Positions 21,990 to 35,462 of a stretch of DNA of 64,000 bases are shown in pieces. Below the pieces are notes generated by a model that saw only the letters and a list, made by a program, of their open reading frames with translations, searched no databases and was not told the origin of the DNA. Position numbers and translations under genes: made by a program. The DNA comes from Vesta saturnalis (taxonomy: Eukaryota; Arthropoda; Insecta; Coleoptera; Lampyridae). Every line of letters starts with the position of its first letter. The stretch's first letter is position 1. The stretch spans positions 2,221,501-2,285,500 of the forward strand of contig JARFJB010001945.1 of assembly GCA_036346205.1 (NCBI GenBank), in the 5' to 3' direction.

Positions 21990-22600
21990 TGGACCAATAA
22001 TGCATGTTATGACGATTTACTCCACCATCACTGCGGAATGTAGCCTTGTCAGTCCACAATATTTGCGATAACAGATGTTGCTCATAATCAGCTGCAGTCA
22101 GTGATTGATGAAGAACTACATGGTATGGATGTAGTCTAGATTAAAATTGAAGGTATGGTTTTTTAATAGCTATAACTTTACTACTTTTAATAGCTAACTT
22201 TTATTTAAAACTTACTTATGTTCTTTCACAATACGCTGAACAGTAGTTTGTGTTAGTCCCAAGTCATGATCTATTGCTCTTGTGCTACTATGTGGATTAA
22301 TTTCGATGTATGCTAGAACGTTTATAACATTTTCTTCCGTTCGGGATCTGCGTACTCTGTGAGTAACTGGGGGATGAATTATTCCTGTAGCTCTCAATCG
22401 TTGTGATAATCGAGTAAAAAGTCTCTTTTCGTATGACAATACACCCGTATACACCGCAAAACCGGAGGTAATTTTGTGAGGAAATTTCAGGATAATATTT
22501 CCTTAACACTGACATTGATAAAATTAATGTTACTATGGATAAATCGTCATTATGCATTGTTGGTCTGGTAGTGTTATTGGATGATCGTGGCACTACAAAA
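21990..22600 (-). pseudogene. mariner-type transposase, N-terminal fragment
   Basis: The frame 22,212-22,454 has a helix-turn-helix segment ENVINVLAYIEINPHSSTRA, then IDHDLGLTQTTVQRIVKEHK. Upstream pieces (LFTRLSQRLRATGIIHPP) match the N-terminal half of DD41D-like mariners. Below 22,160 short pieces of the catalytic half remain in other frames. No terminal repeats were found. It is clearly inactive. Confidence 0.65.
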
Positions 22601-22604
22601 TCAT

Positions 22605-23230
22605 TACCATGTATCTGAACTTAAAGTAAGCATAAAATTGAAACCAACAAAGATATTGACTTGAAATTTTCAGGGTATAGGCGAAATTTTATGCTTTTTC
22701 TGACTTAAATATAAAAACATACTATTCTATTTAATATTTTGAAGAAAATCGTTAAAATTATAGCAATATTTGGAAATCGTCCTCTAGCGGTTTGTTCGTT
22801 AATCAAACTTAACTTTTTAATACATCAACGAATAGCGCAAGAAAAGACCTTCCCAACGAAATATTAGTTTTTAAGATTCGATGACTGGTTCCGAAGATAA
22901 TTACGTGTTTGTCTGACAACTTTCGTAGCTGCCCCTACGGAAAACTGCTTATACAAAAAATGGGTAAAATTGTCCCAAAAATACAACTACGATATTTCCA
23001 ATATACATTTTCTGTTACTTATTATACATTTTTTAATTTACTACAGCAGTTACGCCACCTAGCGGTCTATTTACAAACTTTAAAATATTTCCAGCATCTT
23101 CTCTTGGCCACATTTACTGAAGAATTTTTTTTTTGAAGTCGTAACATAGGCAGTTTCTGGGATATAGCCGGCGTCCTTCCGTAATGACTCACCCGGTACA
23201 ATCACTTCATAAGGAATAAAGTATAAGTTT
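22605..23230. other. AT-rich region, nothing recognised
   Basis: Weak similarity between 22,790-22,860 and 23,040-23,110 (words around CTAGCGGT) may reflect an old repeat. No gene was seen. Confidence 0.35.
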
Positions 23231-23231
23231 G

Positions 23232-23233
<2 letters not shown>

Positions 23234-23325
<92 letters not shown>
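23234..23325. repeat. (TA)n microsatellite
   Basis: About 92 bases of TA repeat directly left of a mariner element whose end begins CAGGG after a TA. Confidence 0.97.
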
Positions 23326-23328
<3 letters not shown>

Positions 23329-24222
23329 GGTTATTCAGGAGGAAATGTCAATATTTTAGGTACGTATTCGGGGCCCAAAATAAACATATAAGTTCCTGTA
23401 AACATGGGTCCTATTCTCAACCGTACCAGAGATACATAGCGAACAAAATATTCAAATTAAAATGTTTATTAAATTATTTATAACAGGTAGGCTAGTAGTT
23501 TTCAAAAAGTATGTTCTGTTGCCTTTGCACTGTTGCTTAGCAATAGTAACCCCATTAGGTATTAATAAGAATAAGACTGTCAAATCGTGTTCAGGATTTG
23601 TATTTTCTGACAATTATTAGAAAAACATTAGATTCATTTTACTATGCCTGCGACATTCTCTCATCGTGAATATACTGATATGATATTCGTTTATGGCTTC
23701 TGCAACGGTAGCTCAAATGTTGCAATCGCCGACACCAGAGTCTATTTCCGAATCGTAGAGTAACAGGTAGAAGGGTTTTTCAACAAGTTTTTGCTACTGC
23801 AGGAGAATCTGGTATGTTTCCAAGTGCGAGAATTGTATCTGAACGGGAATCGGGACTTGATGTTGAACTAGAAGAGGCTATCCTTAACGCCGTCGAAAAT
23901 GATCTAAGCATAAGTACAAGGCGAATTGCCGATACTTATCAAATTACACAATCATAGTAGCAATTATAAGAAGCAGACCCGCATCCATTCATAGAACGAC
24001 CCGAGGTGCTCATCAGAGAGCTGACGTGTGTTTAGAAATAGACGGTGGCATTTTTGAAAACTATAAAACCTAGCCTAATTAAACATTTTAATTTGAATAT
24101 TTTGTTTACCCCTATATCTCTGTAACGGTTGAGAATAGGGCCTATATTTATAGGAACCTTTACATTTATTTGGGGCCCGAAAACGTACCTAAGATATTGA
24201 CATTTCCTCCTGAATCCCCCTG
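23326..24222 (+). mobile_element. internally deleted mariner with about 150-bp inverted repeats
   Basis: The left end CAGGGTTATTCAGGAGGAAA and the right end TTTCCTCCTGAATCCCCCTG are inverted repeats extending about 150 bp inward. TA lies outside each end. At 23,644-24,040 a transposase N-terminus remains (MPATFSHREYTDMIFVYGFC and, in another frame, LDVELEEAILNAVENDLSIS), but the catalytic domain is deleted. It lies just past the 3' end of the ModSP gene. Confidence 0.9.
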
Positions 24223-24447
24223 TATTTGAAGAAGTTACTTTTCATGGCTTGCCTTTTATTAGTCGCCTCACTGCGTTCGGTGGCCAAACATACACGCGCC
24301 ATAAAAAGCAATACTTCACATAAAATAATACACTATTTTTGCTCGGCAAAATTACAACACTTTTACCCTACGTGCAACGTGATTCAGTTATTGATCTGAT
24401 ATGCACGTAGTGAAACGCATATTCAGTAATTGCAATTTTTTATACAC

Positions 24448-24453
24448 TTTATT
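24448..24453 (-). promoter_or_regulatory. poly(A) signal of the ModSP gene
   Basis: AATAAA on the minus strand, 30-35 bases past the ModSP stop codon region. It is the nearest such signal. Confidence 0.6.
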
Positions 24454-24481
24454 ATATACAAATACAAAAGCTGCCTACATT

Positions 24482-25567
24482 TCATGATCTATTTGCAGTT
24501 TCGATATCACTGATAAAAAGTATGTGATTAGACACTCTGGTGTATGTTCCGTATTGGTTTGCGTCACAAGTATCTACGCCAGATTCTTTCGATGTTGGAG
24601 ACGTGCTTACAATGCCTCTAATATAATATCTGTTTTGATTCCTTTGAAAGACTAAACCTCCTCCACTATCACCTTGGCATACTGCTTGCTCTACAAAAAA
24701 AATCTGTTTTAAACATGTTTTTAATTTAAATGGGTACATATTCTGCAATAAATGTAGATAATGTATTTAAGTATTATAATGTTTTGGTTCTACTAACGTT
24801 TAGATAAATATCCAGCACACATTTTGTCGTGCGTTATATATTTTTTAAATGCTTCAGGAACTTGGTCATAGCAGTCAGAGTATGTTTTATAAGGTACATG
24901 TAATTCTTTTAACTCAACAGAAGGTGCACTGCCGGCCACAGTTTGACCCCATCCAATTACCTAAAGTTTTGAAATGCTGTTAGTCTTTACTATTTAATAC
25001 GTATGCTACTTACTACGCCTACATTATCCTCGATAAGTTGTAGCTTTTCAAATGAGGTTGCCCAATCTACACAGACAGGCTGCACAACGATGGTGAATTT
25101 GAGGTCATCGGTTAACACAAGAACAGCAATGTCTGATTCATAATTGTTGTCAATTCCTTTAAATCTTTCAGGTATATAAATATTTTTTATCTGAAAATGT
25201 ATTTGTATTTATTTTTTAAGTGCAAAATTTCGATATTTACAAACGAATACTGAGCATATTCGTCTCTGGGATCATCATAGAAACGGTAGTATTTACCTGT
25301 AGCGATTTTATAATCATCTACAGGCTTTAATTTTCCAAACTTATCAGTAAAGCAATGAGCCGCTAGAAAGTATTTATTGTAGCATAAAATAATAATTCTT
25401 AAACGTGCACTAACCTGATAACACAATTTTTTTACTAATTATGCTTCCTCCACATATATTATCGTTTGTAGAGGTGTATATTCCAACATGCCAAGGGTAA
25501 TCACCCTTTATTGCAATGTTTCCATTTATTATGTTTGTCGTACCTTTAGGGCGTTTTTCACCACATA
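24482..25567 (-). CDS. modSP: ModSP serine protease domain, five exons
   Basis: The domain begins with CGEKRPKGTTNIINGN and PWHVGIYT. The catalytic His is in VLSAAHC (split over exons 25415/25362), the Asp in YESDIAVLVLTDD (exon 25190-25014) and the Ser in VCQGDSGGG (exon 24690-24482). VVIGWG and MCAGYL are in the expected places. The residue six before the Ser (position 189) is Ala rather than Asp, so a trypsin-like Arg/Lys preference is not expected. There is also no Arg/Lys at the usual place just before IINGN, where a trypsin-like activator would cut. Both features fit the self-activating ModSP/MSP group. The protein ends ISDIETANRS. Confidence 0.9.
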
Positions 25568-28500
25568 CTACAAACAAAAATAAAATTAATACTAAATACT
25601 TGGAAAAAAATATTGTTTATAGATAACTTTCGTGACATTTATAAATTATACTTTTACTGTACATACAATTCAATGGAATCATTTGTTCAGAAAAAATATT
25701 CATACATGACTATAGTACATTGGCCATGGATGCAACTTATATAGTGTAATCAAACATACACTACGTGTTGTGTATTAAACAAGTGTTGATAGTATCTTAT
25801 AACAAATAAATTTTAAAGGTGTTGTTACATTATAAAGGTAAATCGCACCACGGTCTAGCTCAGTGAGGTACAAACTTATAAAACTTACTGAATATGAAAA
25901 CTCGTTCATCAGGTGTGAGGAAAGCAGAGATATTTTCATAGATATAATCAGTATCAGCATTTGTTTTAATTGGGCACCACTCAATTTCTAGGTTTAATTA
26001 ATAAAATACAACAAAAATTGAGAAAGGTTGTATCTCAGAACATAATAGGTAATCTGAATAAGCACTAAACATCTGTAGTTATATGTATATTTGATAAAGC
26101 AAAATGTCTGATTAATATCAGAATAACATAACTAAACCATACTTCTTGTACTGCATTACAATCTTAAAGTACTAAATTAAACACAGTAGATGAACGTATA
26201 CTTAGAATTCAAAATGTAATTTATTCAACATGTAGGTATTCAATCATGAAACGTATATTGACCAATGTCAACAAATTACAGTTGTGATAGGTTATGAACT
26301 CAAATGTTTTTATTTCAGGAGCAGGACTAACTGTTCCTTTTCTTAACCGTATCAAAATAACACTAACTGATTTGTTATTTACTTAACTGCACTAAAAGGA
26401 TAAGTACTTACTTGTACAAAACAAATATTTTAATCTCGTCTTAAACGAACTGTAGCTTGAGAATTTTCATTTCCAATTCCAAGACTAATATACGATAATG
26501 TAAAGGTAATTTCCATTTGTAATTAACGTACAAATAAACGAAACATAAACGTATAACGAAAGCAGCTTCGGACGACGAAAGCTGTTTATAACGACGAACG
26601 CAGTATATGTCGAACAGCATATGTGATTGATGCAAAACAAAGGTATCTCCATTTATGTTCATAAAGATGACATTGCATTAATCAGCCATTTTAACTAAGT
26701 AACTGTACGTGACGTCATACCCAAGCCATACAATGATACGTAAATTTACCAAAATAAAAGCTTTTCTTGAAGATAAACTGTATTCTTATGCTAGTTTCTG
26801 ACTCTAATTCCTAGTCTAATTCCGTATTAAATATAATATATAGAAAATGTAATTAAACGCCTTTACATACCTTATAAAAGGAAGCAAAACTTAAAAAGAT
26901 AACGTCTGAACTTCACGGCATAATATCGGAAATGCTCAGCTTACACTGCGCATAGAACTGAAATTGGATGTCTAAAATATACACAGGGGCATTCGTAATT
27001 ATGTAGACTGAAGAGAAAATATTACGATATAAAAATTTAATTATTAAATGAAAAGAAATGCTTAATAATACTAGGGTAATGTAAATATACTTATCGATAA
27101 TAATGCAAAGTTCTAAATTTAAATTAAGGTAACGTCAGACAAGAAATTGGCACGTTACACATGCCACTCAGTCACAAAAAGCAAAAAAATGAATAAAACC
27201 CGGAGGAATCCTAAACTAAGCCACAAATTGTTCGAAGAGTTACGATCCAGATTGTATTACTATTATCACCCATACATACAACAACCTTTCTACATTTGCT
27301 TAACACAGACACACTCACAACCAAACTGTAACAATATTAACCAAAAAGAATACTAAACAGGACGAGACAATTGAAACTGAACTAAACCAAAATGAACAAT
27401 TAACTATAAATAAAAATGTATAACTTAACCTACCTATAATAAACCATATTTGCCTATATACAAACTTATTCAAAACTGGAAAATTGGGTTTCAAATCTTT
27501 GACATGGAACTGACCAACATTCTTTCCATTCAAATCTTGGAGTTCATAAACGAGAGGAGATAGTTTCCGAATAACCTTACAAGCAACATATTTCGGAGCA
27601 AGCTTCTTAGAATACTGAGCACCCGCATCAGATAAGGTAAAATTTCGCTTCCATACCATATCACCAACATTGAAAGTTAAATGACGCTTACGCAAATTAT
27701 ATTGTTTTCATTACGAAGATATGCTTTATGTAGTCTTTCCTGACTTCATCATATAATTCGGGAAGAAAGGCATTTTCTTTAGACCAAAAGAAACGATTTG
27801 CTAACTGCACATTATCTAAGGGATCGGGAGTGCCATAAAAATCTCCTGTCACAGGGACATGACGACCAAACATCAGAAACGCTGGAGGACCTGAGTTACT
27901 TCATGACGAGCCATACGAATTGCTTGGGCAATCTCAAAATATGATCATCCCATTCGCGATGGTTGTCTTTAATGTACGAGGAAATAGCAGTACCAATGAC
28001 TCTATTAACTCTTTCAGTGGGGTTAACCTGGGGATGATACCTAGCATTATACCACAAATTCTGTACCTTACCAGATTTCAAAAATGTAGGAAATTCTTTT
28101 GAAACAAATTGCGATCCATTATTGAACAAAACTGTTTGAGGGACACCATAAAGTGAGAACACTTGTTCTTTTAGAAAACGTATAATTGGTTTCGTAGTAG
28201 CCTTGCGAAGAGGTTGAACTAAAACGAATTTTGTAAAGTAATCGGTAACAACAAATAAAAATGTATTTCCATTTTTACTTCGAGGGAAGGGACCCATAAT
28301 ATCCATACTAACCATTTGGAAGGGAAAACAGACATCTTTCTCTTTACCCATTAATCCGGCTCTTGCTAAATTTTCTGCTTTATGAGCACCACAAACACTA
28401 CAAGACTTAATGTATTTACTAACAGATAACTTTAACTTAGGCCAATAATATTTCTCAGTTATTCGAGCCATAGTTTTCGAAACACCAAAATGTGAAGCAG

Positions 28501-31500
28501 TAGGATCATCATGACATTCTTTTACTACAGAATCACGATTATCTAAAGGTATAACTAGTTTCCAATCAGAAATATTCGACTCAACGGGAAACGTAGACGG
28601 AAGATACTTAAGTAAATAATTATCATGTACACGAAAATTCGGATACTGATCTGGACTGGACTGTACTTTCTCAATCATCTCTTTATACCATTTATCGGGA
28701 CTAAAAGTTGACATATCAAGAGAAGATATTGCACGAGACAAGGCATCTGGAACAATATTTTGTTTACCAGAACGATGCTGAACATCAAATGTAAATTGGG
28801 ACAAACGCAAACTCCACCTAGCTAATCGACCAGTTGGCTCATGAAGGTTATGAAGCCACTTAAGTGCCGCACAATCGGTAATAACGGTAAAATTTGTGCC
28901 TTCAACGTAACCATGAAAGTGTTCGATACCAAAAATAATTCCGAGATGTTCTCGTTCTGTAGCTGCATACTTCTTCTCAGCATCAGTTAATGTACGACTT
29001 GCAAAAGCAGTTGGGTGTTCAGAACCATCATGTTCCTGAAACAGTACTGCACCGACAGCTAAATCGCTGGCGTCAGTCTGAATGTAAAATTTCTTTCCGA
29101 AATCGGGAGACACAAGAACGGGAGCAGAGGTAATTCGCTTTTTAATTTCCTGAAATGAGGATTCGGCTTCATTAGTCCACTTAATAGTTTGACCTTAAGC
29201 TTTTCCTTTCAAAAGAGAAGTTATCGGAGCTGAAAGTTGAGCATAGTTCTTAATAAATCTACGGTAATAGTTTATAAGACCACAAACACGCTTCATTTCT
29301 GTAGTATTCCTAGGAGTAGGAAAGTTAACAATCGCTGAAACTTTTCAGGATCAGTATGAAGACCATGTTGATCAACAACAAAACCTAAAAATGAAAGAGA
29401 AGGTCGACAAAATTGGCATTTCTCACGATTAATAGTGAATCCGGCATCCTTTAATCGTTGGGCAACTTTATTTAATGTATCGATATGTGACTGAAAATCT
29501 GGAGAGGCAACTATAATATCATCTAAATATACGAACACTTGTTCACCCAAAAGAGAGGGACTGAATATTCTTTCCATACATCTTTGTAATGTCTGAGGAC
29601 TATTAGTAAGACCCATTGGCATCACAACATACTCAAAAGACCTTTACCGGGAATAGTGAATGCAGTTTTTGCACACGACTCCTTTTCTAAACTAATTTGC
29701 CAAAATGCTTTGGATAAATCAATGGAAGATAAGAACTTAGCCGAACCAAGAGAATTTAATATAGAATCGGTACGAGGTAAGGGATACGAATCTTTTTTTG
29801 TCACACTATTGAGTTTTCTTGCATCATAACAAGCTCTATAGTCACCATTCTTTTTCTTAACTAAAAGCATAGGAGATGACCAAGGGCTATTCGACTCTTT
29901 AATCACACCTAACTGTAACATTTTATCTACTTCGTGATGTAAGACTTTTTGCATTGCGGGAGATAATAAATATTGTCGCTGTTTTATAGGTAAGGCATCA
30001 CCAGTATCTATACGATGTTCCATTAATGTAGTACGACCGAGTTTATCTGAAACTAATTCGTCAAACTGTAAGATAGTTTTCTCTAAGGTAAGTTTTTGTC
30101 GAGAGGTAAGGGATTCATAAGATTCAATCTTTTTAATGGAAGATACACAAATGTTTTCAACACTGCCATGTGAAGAAGCACTGGTTGAAAGAGACGTACT
30201 ATAAGCTTTCAAACGTAAATCTAACTTAATTCCAAACATAGAACCGAAGTCCATTCCTAAAATAATACTTTGACTTATAGAAGGCACCACTAAACAATTA
30301 ATCCATCGAGTAGAACTATTCAATGTAAACGGTAATGAAATTTGACCAAGACATTCCTGCAAAGCATCATCAGCTGTAGTTACTGCTACACTACAAGGAC
30401 TAATAGTATACTGTATTCCATTGTTCTCAAGAAATTGTAAACCTGTGCTACCTATAACTGTCGCTGCTGCACTATCAATAAGGCAAGATAACGAATGACC
30501 AAAAATTTTAACAGTAAGATAAAGTCTACTATCAAAAGGAAGGGAGGCACATACTGGAGCAACTGTAGTACTACATGAAGACATAAAAGAATTAACTGTT
30601 AAAAGCCAATTATTCCATTCATCAACAGGAGCTGAAAATTGAAACTTATTTCTGGAATGTACATCATTTTTACATTTGTCTCGTTTTGGTTTAAAGTCTT
30701 CGCCGAGGAAATTATTTGTCGTTGGTTGGGAGTTGTTTCTCTAAATCGGTAGGTTTTCGATTTGTTCTCATAGTTCGTAAATTGGTTTTAGGTACCGCAC
30801 CTGTAGGGGTTTGGAGCTGGACGGGGAATAGACAGAACGGCAGCGCTTTGTCCGTTTTTATTGAATTACAAATAACACAAGAATTACTGTAACTACCTTT
30901 TCTACCACACTTAAAACAAAAAGTTTGCCGAGGCTCAGAACACTCACGAAGAGAGTGTCCTTTCCTATCACAATTCCAACATATACTGGACGAAAAAACT
31001 TGAACTTCACTAACTGTATTAGAGGTAGATGGTTTACTCAAAGATAAACAAGCTAAATCAGGTTCTAAAAGACCAACACATTTTCTAGGAGGTGACTTAT
31101 ACCTTGCTGTACGAAATTTTAAATCTTGAACTGCTCTACATACTTCATTTAATTCATTAATGGACGAGAATTTCTTAATACCAATGTGGGATGCAAAATA
31201 TGGATTTAAATTTCTTTGAATTTGTGAAACAATTTCTGTTTCTGACTTAGGGGTAGGTAATCTTTTAAAAAGTGCCTGAACTGCAATAATATACGTTATG
31301 ACATTCTCTTCTATACCTTGAGTACGTTGCTGGATTTCTAACAAAAGATCATGCTCATAATCAAACGGTAAAAAATCTCTTTTAAGTAACTGAACTAAAT
31401 CTGACCAAGTACTAACTGTATGTTTTGTATTTCTAAACCACTGTAAAGCTATACCAGAAAATAAATCTTGTGCTGACACAAATAAAACTGAATGACTAAC

Positions 31501-34500
31501 ATGACGAGATTCACATAAGTCTTAGACTTTCTCTAAAATGACATGACACTTTCACGAGGATTAGTTCCTGAAAATTTAATTCCCCATTTATACACTGGAA
31601 TTTGTTTTGGACTAAACGAAACTGAAGAATTATCATGAACTGTAACTGTAGCATCTGTAGATTCGTTTACATCTGTACGTTCTAACAAAATACCTTCAAT
31701 TAAACACAAATCTGAAATGAACTTCTCTTTGCTTGAATGGACAACAGTATATTCGTCTCTTTAAATGTATTAAACGTAACTTAAATCTTAAACAATCGTT
31801 AACTGTAGGAGGTAAATCATTATTACTCAAAGCTTTAAAAATTGCAGCAAAAGTCTTTTGAATTTCTGTAATTTCTAAATTTAAATCTGAAGGCATAATA
31901 AATTTTTCATAAGGTAAATCTTTTTCTGTTGCTAAAATTCCACGTAATTGAGTTCTACATTGATCCTGAGTTAAACAAGGTTTAATTCCACGAGAAAGTA
32001 TTTCTGAAACAACTTCATACTTCTTTAAATGTTGAGCATTCATTTTGAATTATAGGTACGTAAAATTCACAAAAATACAATAATATAAACCCACCATAAA
32101 TGTAAACATAAGGTATAACACAACTTACATAAATATAAATCCTGTAAATGAAAACATACAATACACAAAATCAAAATTCGATATAAAAATATATACTGTA
32201 AATGTAAACGCATAATGCACAAAAGAGAAAAGTAATATACACTGTAAATGTAATGCAACTACTGACCATAACTACATCAGAGCCCCACGCTTGTAAGCCA
32301 ATTTATAACAAATAAATTTTAAAGGTGTTGTTACATTATAAAGGTAAATCGCACCACGGTCTAGCTCAGTGAGGTACAAACTTATAAAACTTACTGAATA
32401 TGAAAACTCGTTCATCAGGTGTGAGGAAAGCAGATATATTTTCATAGATATAATCAGTATTAGCATTTGTTTAATTGGGCACCACTCAATTTCTAGGTTT
32501 AATTAATAAAATACAACAAAAATTGAGAAAGGTTGTATCTCAGAACATAATAGGTAATCTGAATAAGCACTAAACATCTGTAGTTATATGTATATTTAAT
32601 AAAGCAAAATGTCTGATTAATCATCAGAATAAAATAACTAAACGATACTTTTTGTACTGCATTACAATCTTAAAGTACTAAATTAAACACAGTAGATAAA
32701 CGTATACTTAGAATTCAAAATGTAATTTATTCAACATGTAGGTATTCCATCATGAAACGTATTTTGACCAACGTCAACAAATTACAGTTGTGATAGGTTA
32801 TGAACTCAAATGTTTTTATTTCAGGAGCAGGACTAACTGTTCCTTTTCTTAACCGTATCAAAATAACACTAACTGATTTGTTATTTACTTAACTGCACTA
32901 AAAGGATAAGTACTTACTTGTACAAAACAAATATTTTAATCTCGTCTTAAACGAACTGTAGCTTGAGAATTTTCATTTCCAATTCCAAGACGATAATGTA
33001 AAGGTAATTTCCATTTGTAGTTAACGTACAAATAAACGAAACATAAACGTATAACGAAAGCAGCTTCGGACGACGAAAGCTGTTTATAACGACGAACGCA
33101 GTATATGTCTAACAGCATATGTGATTGATGCAAAAGAAAGGTATCTCCAGAGACAACTAAAGTTTAATTTTCTCTATGGTATCTCCATTTATGTTCATAA
33201 AGATGACATTGCATTAATCAGCCATTTTAACTAAGTAACTGTACGTGACGTCATACCCAAGCCATACAATGATACGTAAATTTACCAAAATAAAAGCTTT
33301 TTCTTGAAGATAAACTGTATTCTTATTCTAGTTTCTGACTCTAATTCCTATTAAATATAATATATAGAAAATGTAATTAAACGCCTTTACATACCTTATA
33401 AAAGGGAAGCAAAACTTAAAAAGATAACGTCTGAACTTCACGGCATAATATACGAAAATGCTCAGCTTACACTGCGCATAGAACTGAAATTGGATGTCTA
33501 AAATATACAGAGGGCATTCGTAATTATGTAGACTGAAGAGAAAATATTACGATATAAAAATTTAATTATTAAACGAAAAAGAAATGCTTAATAATACTAG
33601 GGTAATGTAAATATACTTATCGATAATAATGCAAAGTTCTAAATTTAAATTAAGGTAACGTCAGACAAGAAATTGGCACGTTACAATCTCTCTGTCCAAT
33701 CATCGTAATAGTTATTTGCATTACAAGGCCAAAAAATGGGCGTTTGCGAGTACTCCCAAACCATTTTATGACACACTGATACACAAGATTTTTGTGCCGA
33801 CGTCAACAATAATTATTAATATCAACAAACAAAATTGTTGTACCTACTTTTTAAAATTTCATGCTTGTTGAAATTAAGTTGGCAATACTGACAACTGACT
33901 AAGCAATATATCCTAAAAAATACAAATGCGAAATTATTCATTACTCGAATTTTGTAGGTACCCTTGCTTTCAAAAGTTTCGCGTACACCCATTTTTTGTT
34001 GTATTAATTCAGGGTTGTAACTAATCAACTCTGACATTTAAAATTTTGAAAAGTCAAAATGCCTCGACTGACAGAGCAAAACAAAGTTTTGATGCTTTAT
34101 GTTTGTGTTCGTTTTAATTAAATGTAAAAGTCATTGGTTTTTATCCATAATTATTATGTAAGACAGTATAATTCGTGTCCTGAGGGACAGATTATAGTTT
34201 TTGTTAATTCTGTTATAATTATGTTATTTCAAATGTCGATGCAATCAGTTTTGTCACTACAACGAATACCAACTAAAATTTAGTATTATTTTTGCCGGCT
34301 TAGGCCGGAAAACGCATAGTTTCGTGACGCATTTGCGGTCTGCATACGCCCCATTACAGAACGTAGGCGTGAACAAATTTTTTCTTCAAACATCAAAAAA
34401 GCATGGCAATTCTTAACTAGTGATATACAAGTTTTACATTTTAGACGGCTGTGCGTTACCATTAACAGCGGAGGTAACAGTGTTTTGTCTGACGCTAGGA

Positions 34501-35385
34501 GGGACAGAAAAAGTATAACCGATTGTTTACAAATAATGATGTATGAATTAATACCAAACAGATGATTTATTACTTACAAATCATCAACACGTTGGCAGTA
34601 ATAATCTAAAGTGACAGTTTCAAACAACGCGTACAACGTATAATACATCCATAGGAACTAGTAGATACACACACTTTATCAAAGTTAAAGCAACAATTAA
34701 TAGAACGGAAAAATGAAGTCTTTTTGCCAAATCAAGTTAACACTATGCTAGTAGTTTTGGTAAATAAAGCAGAAGACCTAGCCGTAGCTCAGTGACTATA
34801 TTTTATACTACTTGTATAGCTTATTTGGATAAATGGACGCAACACTACAAAAAACCTCGGTGGTCAGATGCTGTCAACTCAATAAGTGTTTTTCAAAAGC
34901 AATACTCTGATATTCATGATAATTCGAAACTTTTTGATGAAATTGTGTGCATTAAAAATATACAACCAGTCCAAAAATAAAAGACTGGAAAGGAGTTTCT
35001 GTTCCTATTGACAACAATGGGTCGAGCTCTTTCACCACTGCACATTTAAAAATTATTGAACAGTGCATGTATTTACCAGGATCCAATGCTGCGACGAAAG
35101 GGTTTTTTCTGATATGAATAAAATTTGGACCAGTGAAGAAACTAACCTGACTGTGAGAACTTTAGTAGTATATTAAGAAACTAGTTTCATAAGATGCGGT
35201 TTTATCGCACGAGTCCAAGTTTGTAACCACGAACTAAGGTTGGTGCGGTCATCATTGCGTTTATGCATATTGACCATCCCAATAGGTGGCCAAATATTTG
35301 AAAAATCTCTATTTATGACCTAAGTTCATATTTGGAATATATCTTACGTTATTTACGCGGTATAAATTACTACACAAAACACATT

Positions 35386-35462
<77 letters not shown>

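Larger units (their letters stand above)
25798..33685 (-). mobile_element. Ty3/gypsy LTR retrotransposon, full-length but frameshifted
   Basis: Two LTRs flank gag and pol. The 4-base target duplication ATCT lies at 25794-25797 and 33686-33689. On the element strand each LTR starts TGTAACGTGCCAATTTC and ends TTATTTGTTATA. The two LTRs differ by roughly 2 percent by eye plus a few indels, so the insertion is not very recent. It lies in the large ModSP intron, in the same orientation as the gene. Confidence 0.95.
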
